Shown here one piece after another: positions 14,069 through 21,490 of a DNA stretch of 24,187 bases. Within the stretch, counting starts at the first letter, position 1; each line of letters starts with the position of its first letter. The stretch is from Rhodobacterales bacterium UBA7416 (GTDB taxonomy: Bacteria; Pseudomonadota; Alphaproteobacteria; Rhodobacterales; Rhodobacteraceae), in assembly GCA_002469545.1 (NCBI GenBank), contig DKMK01000045.1, forward strand, positions 12,765-36,951. Direction: 5' to 3'. A program made the translations under genes and the position numbers. A model generated the notes under the pieces. It did not search any database. It was not told where the DNA came from and saw only the letters and a program-made list of their open reading frames with translations.

Positions 14069-14305
14069 ATGAAAATCGCATTTGGAAAAATTGTTTTTGT
14101 CGCCTTGGTGGTATTTTCGGCCCTGTTTTATTACGCCTATTATACACTGCACTATAAATGGCGTGATTGTTTTAATGCATTGGGGCGTTGTTATTACAAT
14201 GAAAGCGGTGTCGTCTACTTGGCGCAATCGGGGGCTGTTTGGCTGATTTTGGCGGTGTTGGCATCAGTTTTGACGTTGTATCAACTATTTCGATTGATGC
14301 GTTGA
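14069..14305 (+). CDS. small two-helix membrane protein, unknown function
   Basis: The 78-residue ORF begins at an ATG 22 nt after cueR, with AGGG about 8 nt upstream; a TTG at 14051 is also in frame. It has two hydrophobic helices (about 7-26 and 54-72) and a short loop with two cysteines, Cys34 and Cys41 ('WRDCFNALGRCYY'). I do not recognise a family. It probably shares the cueR transcript, and the paired cysteines could form a disulfide or bind metal, but nothing in the sequence proves either. It converges on tetR with an 8-bp gap. Confidence 0.6.
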   Translation: MKIAFGKIVFVALVVFSALFYYAYYTLHYKWRDCFNALGRCYYNESGVVYLAQSGAVWLILAVLASVLTLYQLFRLMR

Positions 14306-14312
14306 AGTCAAA

Positions 14313-14927
14313 TTAATCATCCGCTGGTAGAATACCCAAGCCACGCAAGTAAATCCCTGTACCTGTTTCCAACAACTCCTCTGGTGAATATGGCGATCGT
14401 GCGCCTGGCTCACCACGTGCGAAAAGCTCGACGATGCCGTGGCTCATGGCCCAGATGTGTTGAGATATCATCATGGGGGGAGGGCGTTTTGCCAAAGGAA
14501 GGTGAGCCGAGAGTTTTTCAGCGGCAAGGGACAACACATCGAAACCACGATTGGCGACCTTTGCCAATTCGGGGCTGGCGTTGATTGAGATGTTGCTTTC
14601 GAACATGGCGATATAGTTGCCAGGGTATTTGCGTGCAAATGCCAAATAGGCGCGACCAACGGATTCAAAAGAAGCCAGTGGTGTCGTTTCCTTGGTGTAA
14701 GCGAATTGCATTAGGTCGGCGAAGATTTCAAAACCTTGGCGGGCAATTTCCGTTATCAGGTCTTCGCGGCCCTCAAAGTGACGGTAAGGGGCCGCCGCGG
14801 ATACGCCTGCGGTTTTTGCCGCTTCGGCCATGGTGAAACCCATGGGGCCTTTATGTTCAATCAAGATAATGGATGCATCCACCAGTGCTTGTTTGAGGTT
14901 TCCGTGATGATAGGATTTTTTAACCAA
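14313..14927 (-). CDS. TetR/AcrR family transcriptional regulator
   Basis: The 204-residue protein starts 'KKSYHHGNLKQALVDASI' with the helix-turn-helix 'MAEAAKTAGVSAAAPYRHF' (about residues 33-51). It ends in a WHG-type C-terminal domain (around 'QHIWAMSHGIVELFARG'). This subgroup usually represses nearby genes; the ligand is unknown. The TTG start at 14927 lies inside the end of ppk2 (8-bp overlap), so translation is probably coupled to it. TTG is accepted because the first residues match the family start and no other start fits. As the last gene of the ATPase-metA-hydrolase-ppk2 operon it may control that operon. Confidence 0.85.
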   Translation of the reverse strand: MVKKSYHHGNLKQALVDASIILIEHKGPMGFTMAEAAKTAGVSAAAPYRHFEGREDLITEIARQGFEIFADLMQFAYTKETTPLASFESVGRAYLAFARKYPGNYIAMFESNISINASPELAKVANRGFDVLSLAAEKLSAHLPLAKRPPPMMISQHIWAMSHGIVELFARGEPGARSPYSPEELLETGTGIYLRGLGILPADD

Positions 14928-15786
14928 GGATTTCGGGGCCGCCTGTGATTTTGGGATCAGGGGCAGTGGCCGCTGATGTGTCTTTGCTGGGGTAGTCTAA
15001 GTGTGCTAAAACAGTACGAATGGCGGCGATGCGGGCGCGTTTTTTATCGTCTGTGCGGACAATCTGCCATGGTGTGTGTTGGGAATTGCTTTGATCCATG
15101 GTTTCGCGAATAGCGGAAGAATATTCGCTCCACTTTGACAGGCCTTTGACGTCGATGCCTGACAGTTTCCAATGTTTCAAACGGTCACCTTCGCGGCCAA
15201 GAAAGCGACGGAGTTGTTCGCCGCGTCCGACGTTCAGCCATAGTTTGATCAAGATGATGCCGTCATTGACCAGCATGCTTTCGAAATCATTTACTTGGTT
15301 GAAAAATTGGGCGCGCTGGGTGTCTGTGCAAAAACCGAAAACCTTTTCCACGACGCCGCGGTTATACCAAGACCGGTCAAACAGCACAATTTCACCCGCT
15401 GATGGCAGGTGCTTGATGTAGCGCTGGAAATACCATTCGGATCGTTCTGTTTCGGTGGGTTTGGATAATGCAACCACACGTGCCGAGCGTGGATTCAGGT
15501 TTTCGCGGAACCGTTTGATTGTTCCGCCTTTGCCTGCAGCATCGCGGCCTTCAAACACAATTGCGATACGTGCGCCAGTTTCTTTGGCCCATGATTGGAC
15601 TTTGACCAATTCGACCTGAAGGTCGGCGATTTCGGCTTCGTAATCTTTGGTGCTGATACCTTTGGTATATGGATAAGACGGATCAAGGATATCTTTTTTG
15701 CCCGCATTTGCAATTGCATCGCGGATTTCGGCAGGGGCTTGTGTTTCGTAGAAGTTGGAAATGGCACCGTCGAAGGGTTTGGTCAT
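14920..15786 (-). CDS. ppk2: polyphosphate kinase 2 family protein
   Basis: PPK2 enzymes transfer phosphate between polyphosphate and nucleotides (NDP to NTP, or NMP to NDP, depending on class). This 288-residue single-domain protein has Walker A 'EGRDAAGKGGTIKRF' (about residues 79-93), 'PRSARVVALSKPTETERSEWYFQRY' and the Walker B/lid region 'VLFDRSWYNRGVVE' (about 134-147). 'LIKLWLNV', 'RFLGREGDRLKHWKLSGID' and 'WQIVRTDDKKRARI' complete the fold. The length and single domain suggest class I (NDP-phosphorylating); this was not tested. The ATG at 15786 has AAGGAG 7 nt upstream. It is 37 bp downstream of the hydrolase gene and overlaps tetR, in the same operon as metA. Confidence 0.93.
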   Translation of the reverse strand: MTKPFDGAISNFYETQAPAEIRDAIANAGKKDILDPSYPYTKGISTKDYEAEIADLQVELVKVQSWAKETGARIAIVFEGRDAAGKGGTIKRFRENLNPRSARVVALSKPTETERSEWYFQRYIKHLPSAGEIVLFDRSWYNRGVVEKVFGFCTDTQRAQFFNQVNDFESMLVNDGIILIKLWLNVGRGEQLRRFLGREGDRLKHWKLSGIDVKGLSKWSEYSSAIRETMDQSNSQHTPWQIVRTDDKKRARIAAIRTVLAHLDYPSKDTSAATAPDPKITGGPEILG

Positions 15787-15823
15787 GATCTGTCTCCTTT
15801 ATTCTAATATGGGGGTGGCGTCG

Positions 15824-16765
15824 CTATTTTGAAAGCCTTTTTAAGGCGGAAATGATTTCATCTTGGGCTAATTGATGGATGCCGTGACCAATCCCGTCAA
15901 CATAAGTTGCCGTCACGTTTGGGCGGGATTGCATCGCCATAAAATCACCTGTGTGATATTTAGACGATACGGATTTATCCGCCGTGCCATGGACGATTTC
16001 GATGGGCATGCTCAACGTGTGGTAGCGTGGGATCATCGCCTTTATCTGAGCGGCCATGGGGACTATCTGGCGTGCGTTGACCACGAAGCGGTTTGGGCTA
16101 ACGGTTAGGCCGACGCCGACGTGATCCAGAAAACCCGTGGGCGCAGTTTGGGGTGTGAAAACGCTGGCGTATGAATTGGTGAAATAGCTGTTGGGTAGGA
16201 CTGCAAAGGCAGTGTGCATTAAGACAGGACCGAGGATTGGTAAGGCCGCCATGCGATAGGTTGATGATACCCAGTCGTCAGGCCATGTGTGAATTGGCGC
16301 AGCGATCAACACCATGGAATCCACGAAATTGGGATGATCGAGCGCCATGTTCATCGCAACTGTTCCACCAAAAGAGTACCCCATGATGATTGCGTGCTCG
16401 ATGCCCAGTGTTTGCGCGGCTTTGGTGATGATACGCGCTTGGTCAGCCAATGTTTCGCCGTTTGAATTGAAAATATCAGAGTAGCCATGAGCGGGGCGAT
16501 CAAAGGCATAGACTGTGTAATCTTGGGCCAATTTTTGTGTTAGCGAAAATGTAAAGTCGCGTAAGTTTCCGCCTGCACCGTGTAGGGCAATCAAGGGTGG
16601 GCCTGTGCCTGTTTTGACGTAGTGCAGGTTTTTGCCCTCGACCATCACGAACTGACCTAATGCCGGGTGTGATTTCGCCCATTGCGCCTGTTTGAGTGAT
16701 GAGATGGCCCAAACGATAAGGGTCACGGCCAAAAGGATCGCCATGGCCCAAAAGAGGATACGCAT
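15824..16765 (-). CDS. membrane-anchored alpha/beta hydrolase
   Basis: The 313-residue protein has an N-terminal hydrophobic helix (about residues 3-22) and then an alpha/beta-hydrolase domain. 'ALHGAGGNLRDF' forms the oxyanion region, and 'GYSFGG' gives the nucleophile Ser131. Asp263 ('HGTADKS') and His294 ('GIGHGIH') complete the triad. Substrate is unknown; it could be an esterase, lipase or haloperoxidase-like enzyme. The ATG at 16765 lies 3 nt after the metA stop, so the two are co-transcribed. The anchor would place the enzyme at the periplasmic or cytoplasmic face; orientation is not clear. Confidence 0.88.
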   Translation of the reverse strand: MRILFWAMAILLAVTLIVWAISSLKQAQWAKSHPALGQFVMVEGKNLHYVKTGTGPPLIALHGAGGNLRDFTFSLTQKLAQDYTVYAFDRPAHGYSDIFNSNGETLADQARIITKAAQTLGIEHAIIMGYSFGGTVAMNMALDHPNFVDSMVLIAAPIHTWPDDWVSSTYRMAALPILGPVLMHTAFAVLPNSYFTNSYASVFTPQTAPTGFLDHVGVGLTVSPNRFVVNARQIVPMAAQIKAMIPRYHTLSMPIEIVHGTADKSVSSKYHTGDFMAMQSRPNVTATYVDGIGHGIHQLAQDEIISALKRLSK

Positions 16766-16768
16766 GGA

Positions 16769-17683
16769 TTACTTGCCGATTTTGGACATATCAAACGGAG
16801 TCGTTTGATAGATTTGGTTGATCCAATTACCGTACATCAGATGTGCGTGACCGCGCCATCTATTCAAAGGTTCGCGCGCTGGATCATCATTGGGATAATA
16901 ATTCATGGGCACGTTAATTGGCGTGTTACTGGCGACATCGCGATCATATTCTTGTTTCAACGTACCCTTGTCGTATTCAAAGTGATTGAAAATGTAGAGC
17001 GCGTTGTGATCTTCGTCTTCGACCAAACAAGGGCCAGAGGTTTCGCTGTCGATCAAAATATTCAGGCCGGCCGCACGGATTTCGTCGGCACGGTTTTCTG
17101 TCCAGCGGCTGACAGGAATGACAAGATCGTCCGAAAAACCAGTCAGAAAACGCGAAGATGGATCGGCAACTTGGCAGCGGTGACAGCCAAATACCTTGTG
17201 ATCCAAAATGTATTTTGGAACGCCGTGGAAATAGTTGATCATCGCCATACCACCCCAGCACACACCAAAGGTTGAATGCACGTTGGTTTGTGTCCAATCA
17301 AAAACCTCTTTGAGTTCATCCCAATATGTGACGTCTTCGAAGGGAAGGTGTTCAATGGGGGCCCCAGTGATAATCAGACCGTCAAATTTTTGATCCTTCA
17401 CCTCTTGGAAGCTGTGATAAAATGCTTCCATGTGTTCGGGGGCTGTGTGGCGTGAATTGTGCTCTGTCATGCGGATCAGGGTCAATTCAATCTGCAAAGG
17501 GGTGGCACCAATGAGCCGTGCAAACTGTGTTTCTGTTTGGATTTTTAACGGCATAAGATTAAGCAAGCCTATGCGCAATGGGCGGATATCTTGGCGATCT
17601 GCATCGCGTTGAGACATCACGTTCACGCCTTCGGTTTTCAACACATCAAATGCTGGTAATTTGGACGGGATACGAATTGGCAT
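16769..17683 (-). CDS. metA: homoserine O-acetyltransferase (MetA type)
   Basis: MetA activates homoserine for methionine synthesis. The 304-residue protein has the MetA core: 'RPLRIGLLNLMPLKIQTETQ', the nucleophile Cys142 in 'FGVCWGGMAM', and His234/Glu236 in 'IFNHFEYDKG'. Residue 111 in 'ITGAPIEHLPFEDV' is Glu. In the MetA family Glu at this position goes with acetyl-CoA and Gly with succinyl-CoA, so this should be an acetyltransferase despite the name used for the E. coli succinyl enzyme. It is tightly packed between the ATPase gene (3-bp gap) and the hydrolase (3-bp gap). No SAM riboswitch is visible upstream. Confidence 0.95.
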   Translation of the reverse strand: MPIRIPSKLPAFDVLKTEGVNVMSQRDADRQDIRPLRIGLLNLMPLKIQTETQFARLIGATPLQIELTLIRMTEHNSRHTAPEHMEAFYHSFQEVKDQKFDGLIITGAPIEHLPFEDVTYWDELKEVFDWTQTNVHSTFGVCWGGMAMINYFHGVPKYILDHKVFGCHRCQVADPSSRFLTGFSDDLVIPVSRWTENRADEIRAAGLNILIDSETSGPCLVEDEDHNALYIFNHFEYDKGTLKQEYDRDVASNTPINVPMNYYPNDDPAREPLNRWRGHAHLMYGNWINQIYQTTPFDMSKIGK

Positions 17684-17686
17684 TTT

Positions 17687-18544
17687 CTATACTTTCAACG
17701 TTGTGGCGATGAGTGCGTTGAAATCATTAGATGTTTTTACTTTTGAAACGTCGCTGGCTTGGACTGTTATGCCCCAATTTTTTGCAATAGCGCGATAACG
17801 TGGCAATCGGTTTTCCAGCAGTTTGCGATACCCCCATACAGTGAAGTCATCTGGGTTTACGCGTTCTGGTTCCACTTGTTTTTCATCTAAATAGGAATCC
17901 CAGCATTCATGTAAGAATGGCTCTTGATAGTACATCGGTTTCGGTGCGGCAGTAAAGCGACGCACCAGTTCTTCTGTGTGGTCTTGCGCACCTTCGATCC
18001 AGACAGGTAAGACATGTTCACACAGCACGTTGAGTACGGGATCGTTTGGGTCATCTGGATTGACGACCTCGACCATGGAACCTGATGTGTCACAGATGAA
18101 ATTATCATAGTCGTATAGTTGTTTCGCTCGGTCAATAAAGTGAACGGTGTCAGTCATCGCATTAATTTCGGCATCTCGGTGTAGGCGTTGACGACGCAGA
18201 TATTCTTCAAAAGGAATGCCACCCAATTCTGGATTACCTGGTTTTCCAAGGTAAGTGGAAAGCGGCGACAAGTCGGAGAATTTCATATTTGCGGCGATAT
18301 ATATTGCATCGGAACGCAAAAGATCCGCCAAAAACGGATTACGCATTGCTTCGGCTTTGAAGTTGTCGGCGATGTGTTCGCCCATATAACGTGTGCCAAT
18401 GCGGTAATCGACGCTGTAATGAAACCAATCACCACCTGCACGCAAGATCTCAGAGATATAGGTTTTACCTAAACCAGACATGCCAAACAGCATTACGCGT
18501 TTGGATTTTGCATCGTTCCAGTCGGAAGAAGAGTTGTAAAGCAT
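17687..18544 (-). CDS. P-loop ATPase of unknown function, upstream of metA
   Basis: The 285-residue soluble protein has a clear Walker A (GMSGLGKT, residues 21-28) right after a beta strand ('KRVMLF'), as in kinase-like P-loop NTPases. 'YDNFICDTSGSMVEVV' may be the Walker B strand. The C-terminal half ('PVWIEGAQDHTEELVRRFTAAPKPMYYQ') matches no family I can name. The short core 'VDYRIGTRYM' near the Walker A suggests a kinase-like or sulfotransferase-like fold. It is the first gene of the metA operon, 3 nt before metA. Function is unknown; a link to methionine or sulfur metabolism rests only on context. Confidence 0.75.
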   Translation of the reverse strand: MLYNSSSDWNDAKSKRVMLFGMSGLGKTYISEILRAGGDWFHYSVDYRIGTRYMGEHIADNFKAEAMRNPFLADLLRSDAIYIAANMKFSDLSPLSTYLGKPGNPELGGIPFEEYLRRQRLHRDAEINAMTDTVHFIDRAKQLYDYDNFICDTSGSMVEVVNPDDPNDPVLNVLCEHVLPVWIEGAQDHTEELVRRFTAAPKPMYYQEPFLHECWDSYLDEKQVEPERVNPDDFTVWGYRKLLENRLPRYRAIAKNWGITVQASDVSKVKTSNDFNALIATTLKV

Positions 18545-18593
18545 GTGGTCATTCCAGTGTTTAAACTGGGTAAACCAAATTTATCACCTGAAT

Positions 18594-19493
18594 TCAACGT
18601 CTTTTGCGCGAAACCAATCGCCCGTCAATGATGACCATGCCAAAGGCAATGAGGCCAAAGCCCACAAAAGCGGACGGGCTGAGGCGTTCGCCCAACACTG
18701 CTGCGCCCAAGAATACCGCAACGGGTGGTACCAATAATGTGACAAGAGAAAGGTTTGCACTGCCTGCCAAACGAAGCGCGCGGTAGTATAAAAGATACGC
18801 CAGTGCGGTGGCAGGGATCGCCAAGAAAATAAGTGATGCAGTGGTGGTTTTATTTAGAGAAAAACTGGGCATGCCATCGGTAAACAGGGCCATTGGAATG
18901 ATAATAATGCTGGCCCCAGTCAACATGCCTGTAGCGGCCATGATTGGGTGTAAACCTTTGATCTGTGAACGCCCCCAAACAGCAGCAAAGGCATATGATA
19001 GACATGCACCGATTATAGCCAATTGAGCAAGGGAACGAATATCAAAGCTGCGCAGTGCATCGATGCCGATGACAGTGCAAACGCCAATGAAGGCGACGGC
19101 CACGCCTAATGACTTTTGCTTGGTTAAACGTTCGTCTGCGAAGAATACTGCCGCAAGCAAAAATGTGAAAACGGCTGTGGTGCCATTTAAGATGGACGCG
19201 AGGCCGCTTTCAATTTGTGTCTGCCCCCAGATGATAAGCGAAAAGGGGATAACATTATTGAGAAATCCCATGACGATCAATGTGCGCCATTGTGCAATAT
19301 TAGGGCGCGGGATGCCCATCGCGATGACGATGCACCATAAAAACAGTGCCGCCCAAAAAACTCGGTGGGCAACGACTGTGAAAACGGGGACTTCGCGTAG
19401 AATGAGTGCGAATGCCAGAAAACTGCCACCCCATATGATGGCCAAAACCGCTAATGTAATCCAAGCGGCCAGTGATACGGTTTGTTGTTTCAT
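18594..19493 (-). CDS. DMT-superfamily (EamA) transporter
   Basis: The 299-residue protein has about ten membrane helices in two EamA repeats. It starts 'AAWITLAVLAIIWGGSFLAFAL' and has 'GLASILNGTTAVFTFLLAAVFFADERLTKQK' at the end of repeat 1. 'LVTLLVPPVAVFLGAAVLGERLSPSAFVG' occupies the same place in repeat 2. Such proteins usually export metabolites or amino acids; the substrate is not predictable. The ATG at 19493 overlaps the stop of the GGCT-like gene (ATGA), so they are translationally coupled. A second DMT gene lies two genes upstream in the same operon. Confidence 0.92.
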   Translation of the reverse strand: MKQQTVSLAAWITLAVLAIIWGGSFLAFALILREVPVFTVVAHRVFWAALFLWCIVIAMGIPRPNIAQWRTLIVMGFLNNVIPFSLIIWGQTQIESGLASILNGTTAVFTFLLAAVFFADERLTKQKSLGVAVAFIGVCTVIGIDALRSFDIRSLAQLAIIGACLSYAFAAVWGRSQIKGLHPIMAATGMLTGASIIIIPMALFTDGMPSFSLNKTTTASLIFLAIPATALAYLLYYRALRLAGSANLSLVTLLVPPVAVFLGAAVLGERLSPSAFVGFGLIAFGMVIIDGRLVSRKRR

Positions 19494-19999
19494 AATGTGT
19501 CCAAATGCTTGTCGACAAGTGCGCGTTCGAAGTCAGTCAATTGTTGTGCACGGGGGTATTGTGGCGATGCGCGGTCGTTAAATATTGGGTGATCCCAGTT
19601 GTGCGTTGTGTCGAAAAAATCCGCGACACCCTGTTGGCCGAAATGAGTGTGGTATCCCTGAACGACGACGTCTAGGTATGACAGCAAGATCGGTTGTTTC
19701 ACGTCGGCGAGAATACAATCCGGTGAGCCGATGTACATTTGCATATCTGATGCGGGCAATTGGTGGCGATTATAGCCTTCTTCGCGGATGTCCAATGCGT
19801 CCCAACCGATGCCTTGTGTACTGGCGCTCATGCCTTGGAGTGTGGTGTTGGGGCAGGGCGTGACGGACAGAAATGCGACATCACGCAATGTAGAGCTGAC
19901 CCACTGGCGTTTCCAGCCTGTGATCTGGGTTGGGTGTGGATCGTGATAAACATGAGTGCGCAGGTTAACGAGCGATCCAAATCCGAAAAAGCGGCTCAT
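19490..19999 (-). CDS. gamma-glutamylcyclotransferase-like protein
   Basis: The 169-residue protein begins 'MSRFFGFGSLVNLRTH', matching the substrate loop (YGSL-like) at the start of GGCT-fold enzymes. A catalytic-type acidic motif is 'WDALDIREEGYNRHQL', comparable to the 'LDxrEg.Y.r' region of the fold. GGCT enzymes release 5-oxoproline from gamma-glutamyl compounds such as glutathione peptides. Here the exact substrate is unknown and it could be a non-canonical member. It overlaps the DMT genes by 4 bp on both sides, so a role coupled to transport is plausible. Confidence 0.78.
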   Translation of the reverse strand: MSRFFGFGSLVNLRTHVYHDPHPTQITGWKRQWVSSTLRDVAFLSVTPCPNTTLQGMSASTQGIGWDALDIREEGYNRHQLPASDMQMYIGSPDCILADVKQPILLSYLDVVVQGYHTHFGQQGVADFFDTTHNWDHPIFNDRASPQYPRAQQLTDFERALVDKHLDTL

Positions 20000-20868
20000 G
20001 TGTTGACCTTTCTTGATTTACTCTCTGACCAGATGTTCAAATAGTTGGCCGCAAAAATCAAAACGGCACCGCCAATGATATATGCGTCGATTGCCTCGTT
20101 ATAAAAGACATAACCGATGATAGCGATGATCGGCAGGCGGCAAAAATCAACAGGCAAAACGACAGTGGCCGGGGCCAGTTGTAAGGCGCGTGTAATACAA
20201 AAATGTGCGAGCAGTCCACAAACACCGACTAAGGCGACCCATGGAACGCTGGCGGCGGCGGGCAATGCAATATCCCCGTCGTATCCTGCGCCGATCAGGC
20301 CAAAAATTAGCTGAAGCGTGGTGAGCCAAAACATGATGCAAGTGATGGTCGCTGTTTTCGTTAGCTTTTTTGTAAATATATTTGTCGCGGCAAAGCCGAT
20401 TGCACACAGCGCGGCAGGGATGATCCCAGGTGCTAGCCCAGCGATCCAAGGGCGTGTGACGACTAAAATTCCGATAAAGCCGACGAGAACTGAAAACACC
20501 CGCAGTGCGCTGAGCCGTTCACCAAGAAAGAAGGGGGCTGCTATCATTACCCAAATAGGAACCGAAAATTCAAATGCAAAAAGCTGTGCGAATGGGATCA
20601 GGGTTACTGCATAAAACCACAGGTTTTGCCCCGTGAAATGGGCAATGTTGCGTGCGAAATGCAGCCCAAAACGATCAGTATTGATTTGATTTACTGTTCC
20701 AAATGTAAAAGCCAGTATGCCAACAATCATGAGGCCAATCAGTGAGCGATAGGTCATGATTTCGAATGTATCGAGATCAAATGATAATTCACGTCCCGCC
20801 ACAGCCATGGCAGAAAAGGAGAATATAGCGCCTGTCATCCATAGCGCTGCACGTAAAGTATTGGACAT
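19996..20868 (-). CDS. DMT-superfamily (EamA) transporter
   Basis: The 290-residue protein from the ATG at 20868 has about ten helices in two EamA repeats: 'FSFSAMAVAGRELS', 'PIWVMIAAPFFLGERLSALRV' and 'VVLPVDFCRLPIIAIIGYVFYNEAIDAY'. The open frame extends to 21045, overlapping the ABM gene, but that extension is hydrophilic and unlike the family, so the shorter start is used. Neither start has a clear ribosome site. The stop overlaps the GGCT-like start (ATGA). It differs clearly from the DMT at 18594-19493, so the two are not a recent duplication. Confidence 0.9.
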   Translation of the reverse strand: MSNTLRAALWMTGAIFSFSAMAVAGRELSFDLDTFEIMTYRSLIGLMIVGILAFTFGTVNQINTDRFGLHFARNIAHFTGQNLWFYAVTLIPFAQLFAFEFSVPIWVMIAAPFFLGERLSALRVFSVLVGFIGILVVTRPWIAGLAPGIIPAALCAIGFAATNIFTKKLTKTATITCIMFWLTTLQLIFGLIGAGYDGDIALPAAASVPWVALVGVCGLLAHFCITRALQLAPATVVLPVDFCRLPIIAIIGYVFYNEAIDAYIIGGAVLIFAANYLNIWSESKSRKVNT

Positions 20869-20965
20869 TGAGTGAAACACGATGAAGGCCTGATTTTTAT
20901 CCGACACTAGCGCGTTTAATGCCGCAAACAACCCGTTTCTTGCGGTTTGAAATGCATGTGTTGAT

Positions 20966-21247
20966 TTAGAGTTCTTCGCTGATTTCGTAGAATCGCGGGA
21001 TGCCTGCGGTGACTTGGCCCCAATGGCTGTCGCGCGTGCGATCAAAATGCGAACTTAATGCATCGCTGTTTGCAAATTTTGCATTTACCAACAGGCGGTT
21101 TTCGATGTCTTTGTCATTGGTAACTGAATAATTTAAGCAATGAGGTTCTGCGATCGTGTCTGTGATTTGTTGCGGTAATGCTTGTTGCACAACGTCAACG
21201 CGCGAAGGTGGGATATCTAGGTATCCCGTGATATAAATTGTTGCCAT
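20966..21247 (-). CDS. antibiotic biosynthesis monooxygenase (ABM) domain protein
   Basis: The 93-residue protein is the size of a single ferredoxin-like ABM domain. It starts 'MATIYITGYLDIPPSRVDVV', has 'HCLNYSVTNDKDIENRLLVNAKFAN' in the middle and ends 'SHFDRTRDSHWGQVTAGIP', as in small quinol-monooxygenase-like proteins. Members include quinone-modifying monooxygenases and proteins of unknown role; the substrate cannot be told. The ATG at 21247 has GGGGAGAG upstream and is preferred over the in-frame TTG at 21265. It is the first gene of the DMT-GGCT-DMT group, with a 97-bp gap before the next gene. Confidence 0.75.
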   Translation of the reverse strand: MATIYITGYLDIPPSRVDVVQQALPQQITDTIAEPHCLNYSVTNDKDIENRLLVNAKFANSDALSSHFDRTRDSHWGQVTAGIPRFYEISEEL

Positions 21248-21349
21248 GTCAAACGCTCTCCCCAAGTCGTTAGCTTTAGTGAGATAGGTATGTTTATTGG
21301 CAATTCCACCCCATTTGCTAAAATACTAAGATTTAAGTGCAAAAGTTTG

Positions 21350-21376
21350 TAAAAGTGATTTATTATTTCACTTTTA
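21350..21376. repeat. 9-bp inverted repeat in the ABM operon upstream region
   Basis: TAAAAGTGA (21350-21358) and TCACTTTTA (21368-21376) are a perfect inverted repeat with a 9-bp AT spacer, about 100 bp upstream of the ABM start. It may be an operator. It is not a terminator for a mapped transcript. Confidence 0.4.
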
Positions 21377-21451
21377 GTTCGATATTTTGGAATTGACGAA
21401 GTCCATCGTCGGTCGTTTCTAAAGTGTCATTTTACGAGACATGCCTTAATA

Positions 21452-21484
21452 AAAACGCCGCAGTTTTGATGGCCACGACGTTTT
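21452..21484 (-). terminator. rho-independent terminator of guaA
   Basis: On the minus strand AAAACGTCG (21484-21476) pairs with CGGCGTTTT (21460-21452) through one U-G wobble, with a 15-nt loop, followed by TTATT. It is 7 bp after the guaA stop. Confidence 0.7.
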
Positions 21485-21490
21485 ATAACA

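Noticed and set aside
18545..18593. Possible SAM riboswitch for the metA operon
   Set aside because: The gap is only 49 bp, and no SAM-II-like pseudoknot or conserved core was seen; only a short CCAGT/ACTGG hairpin without a T-run.
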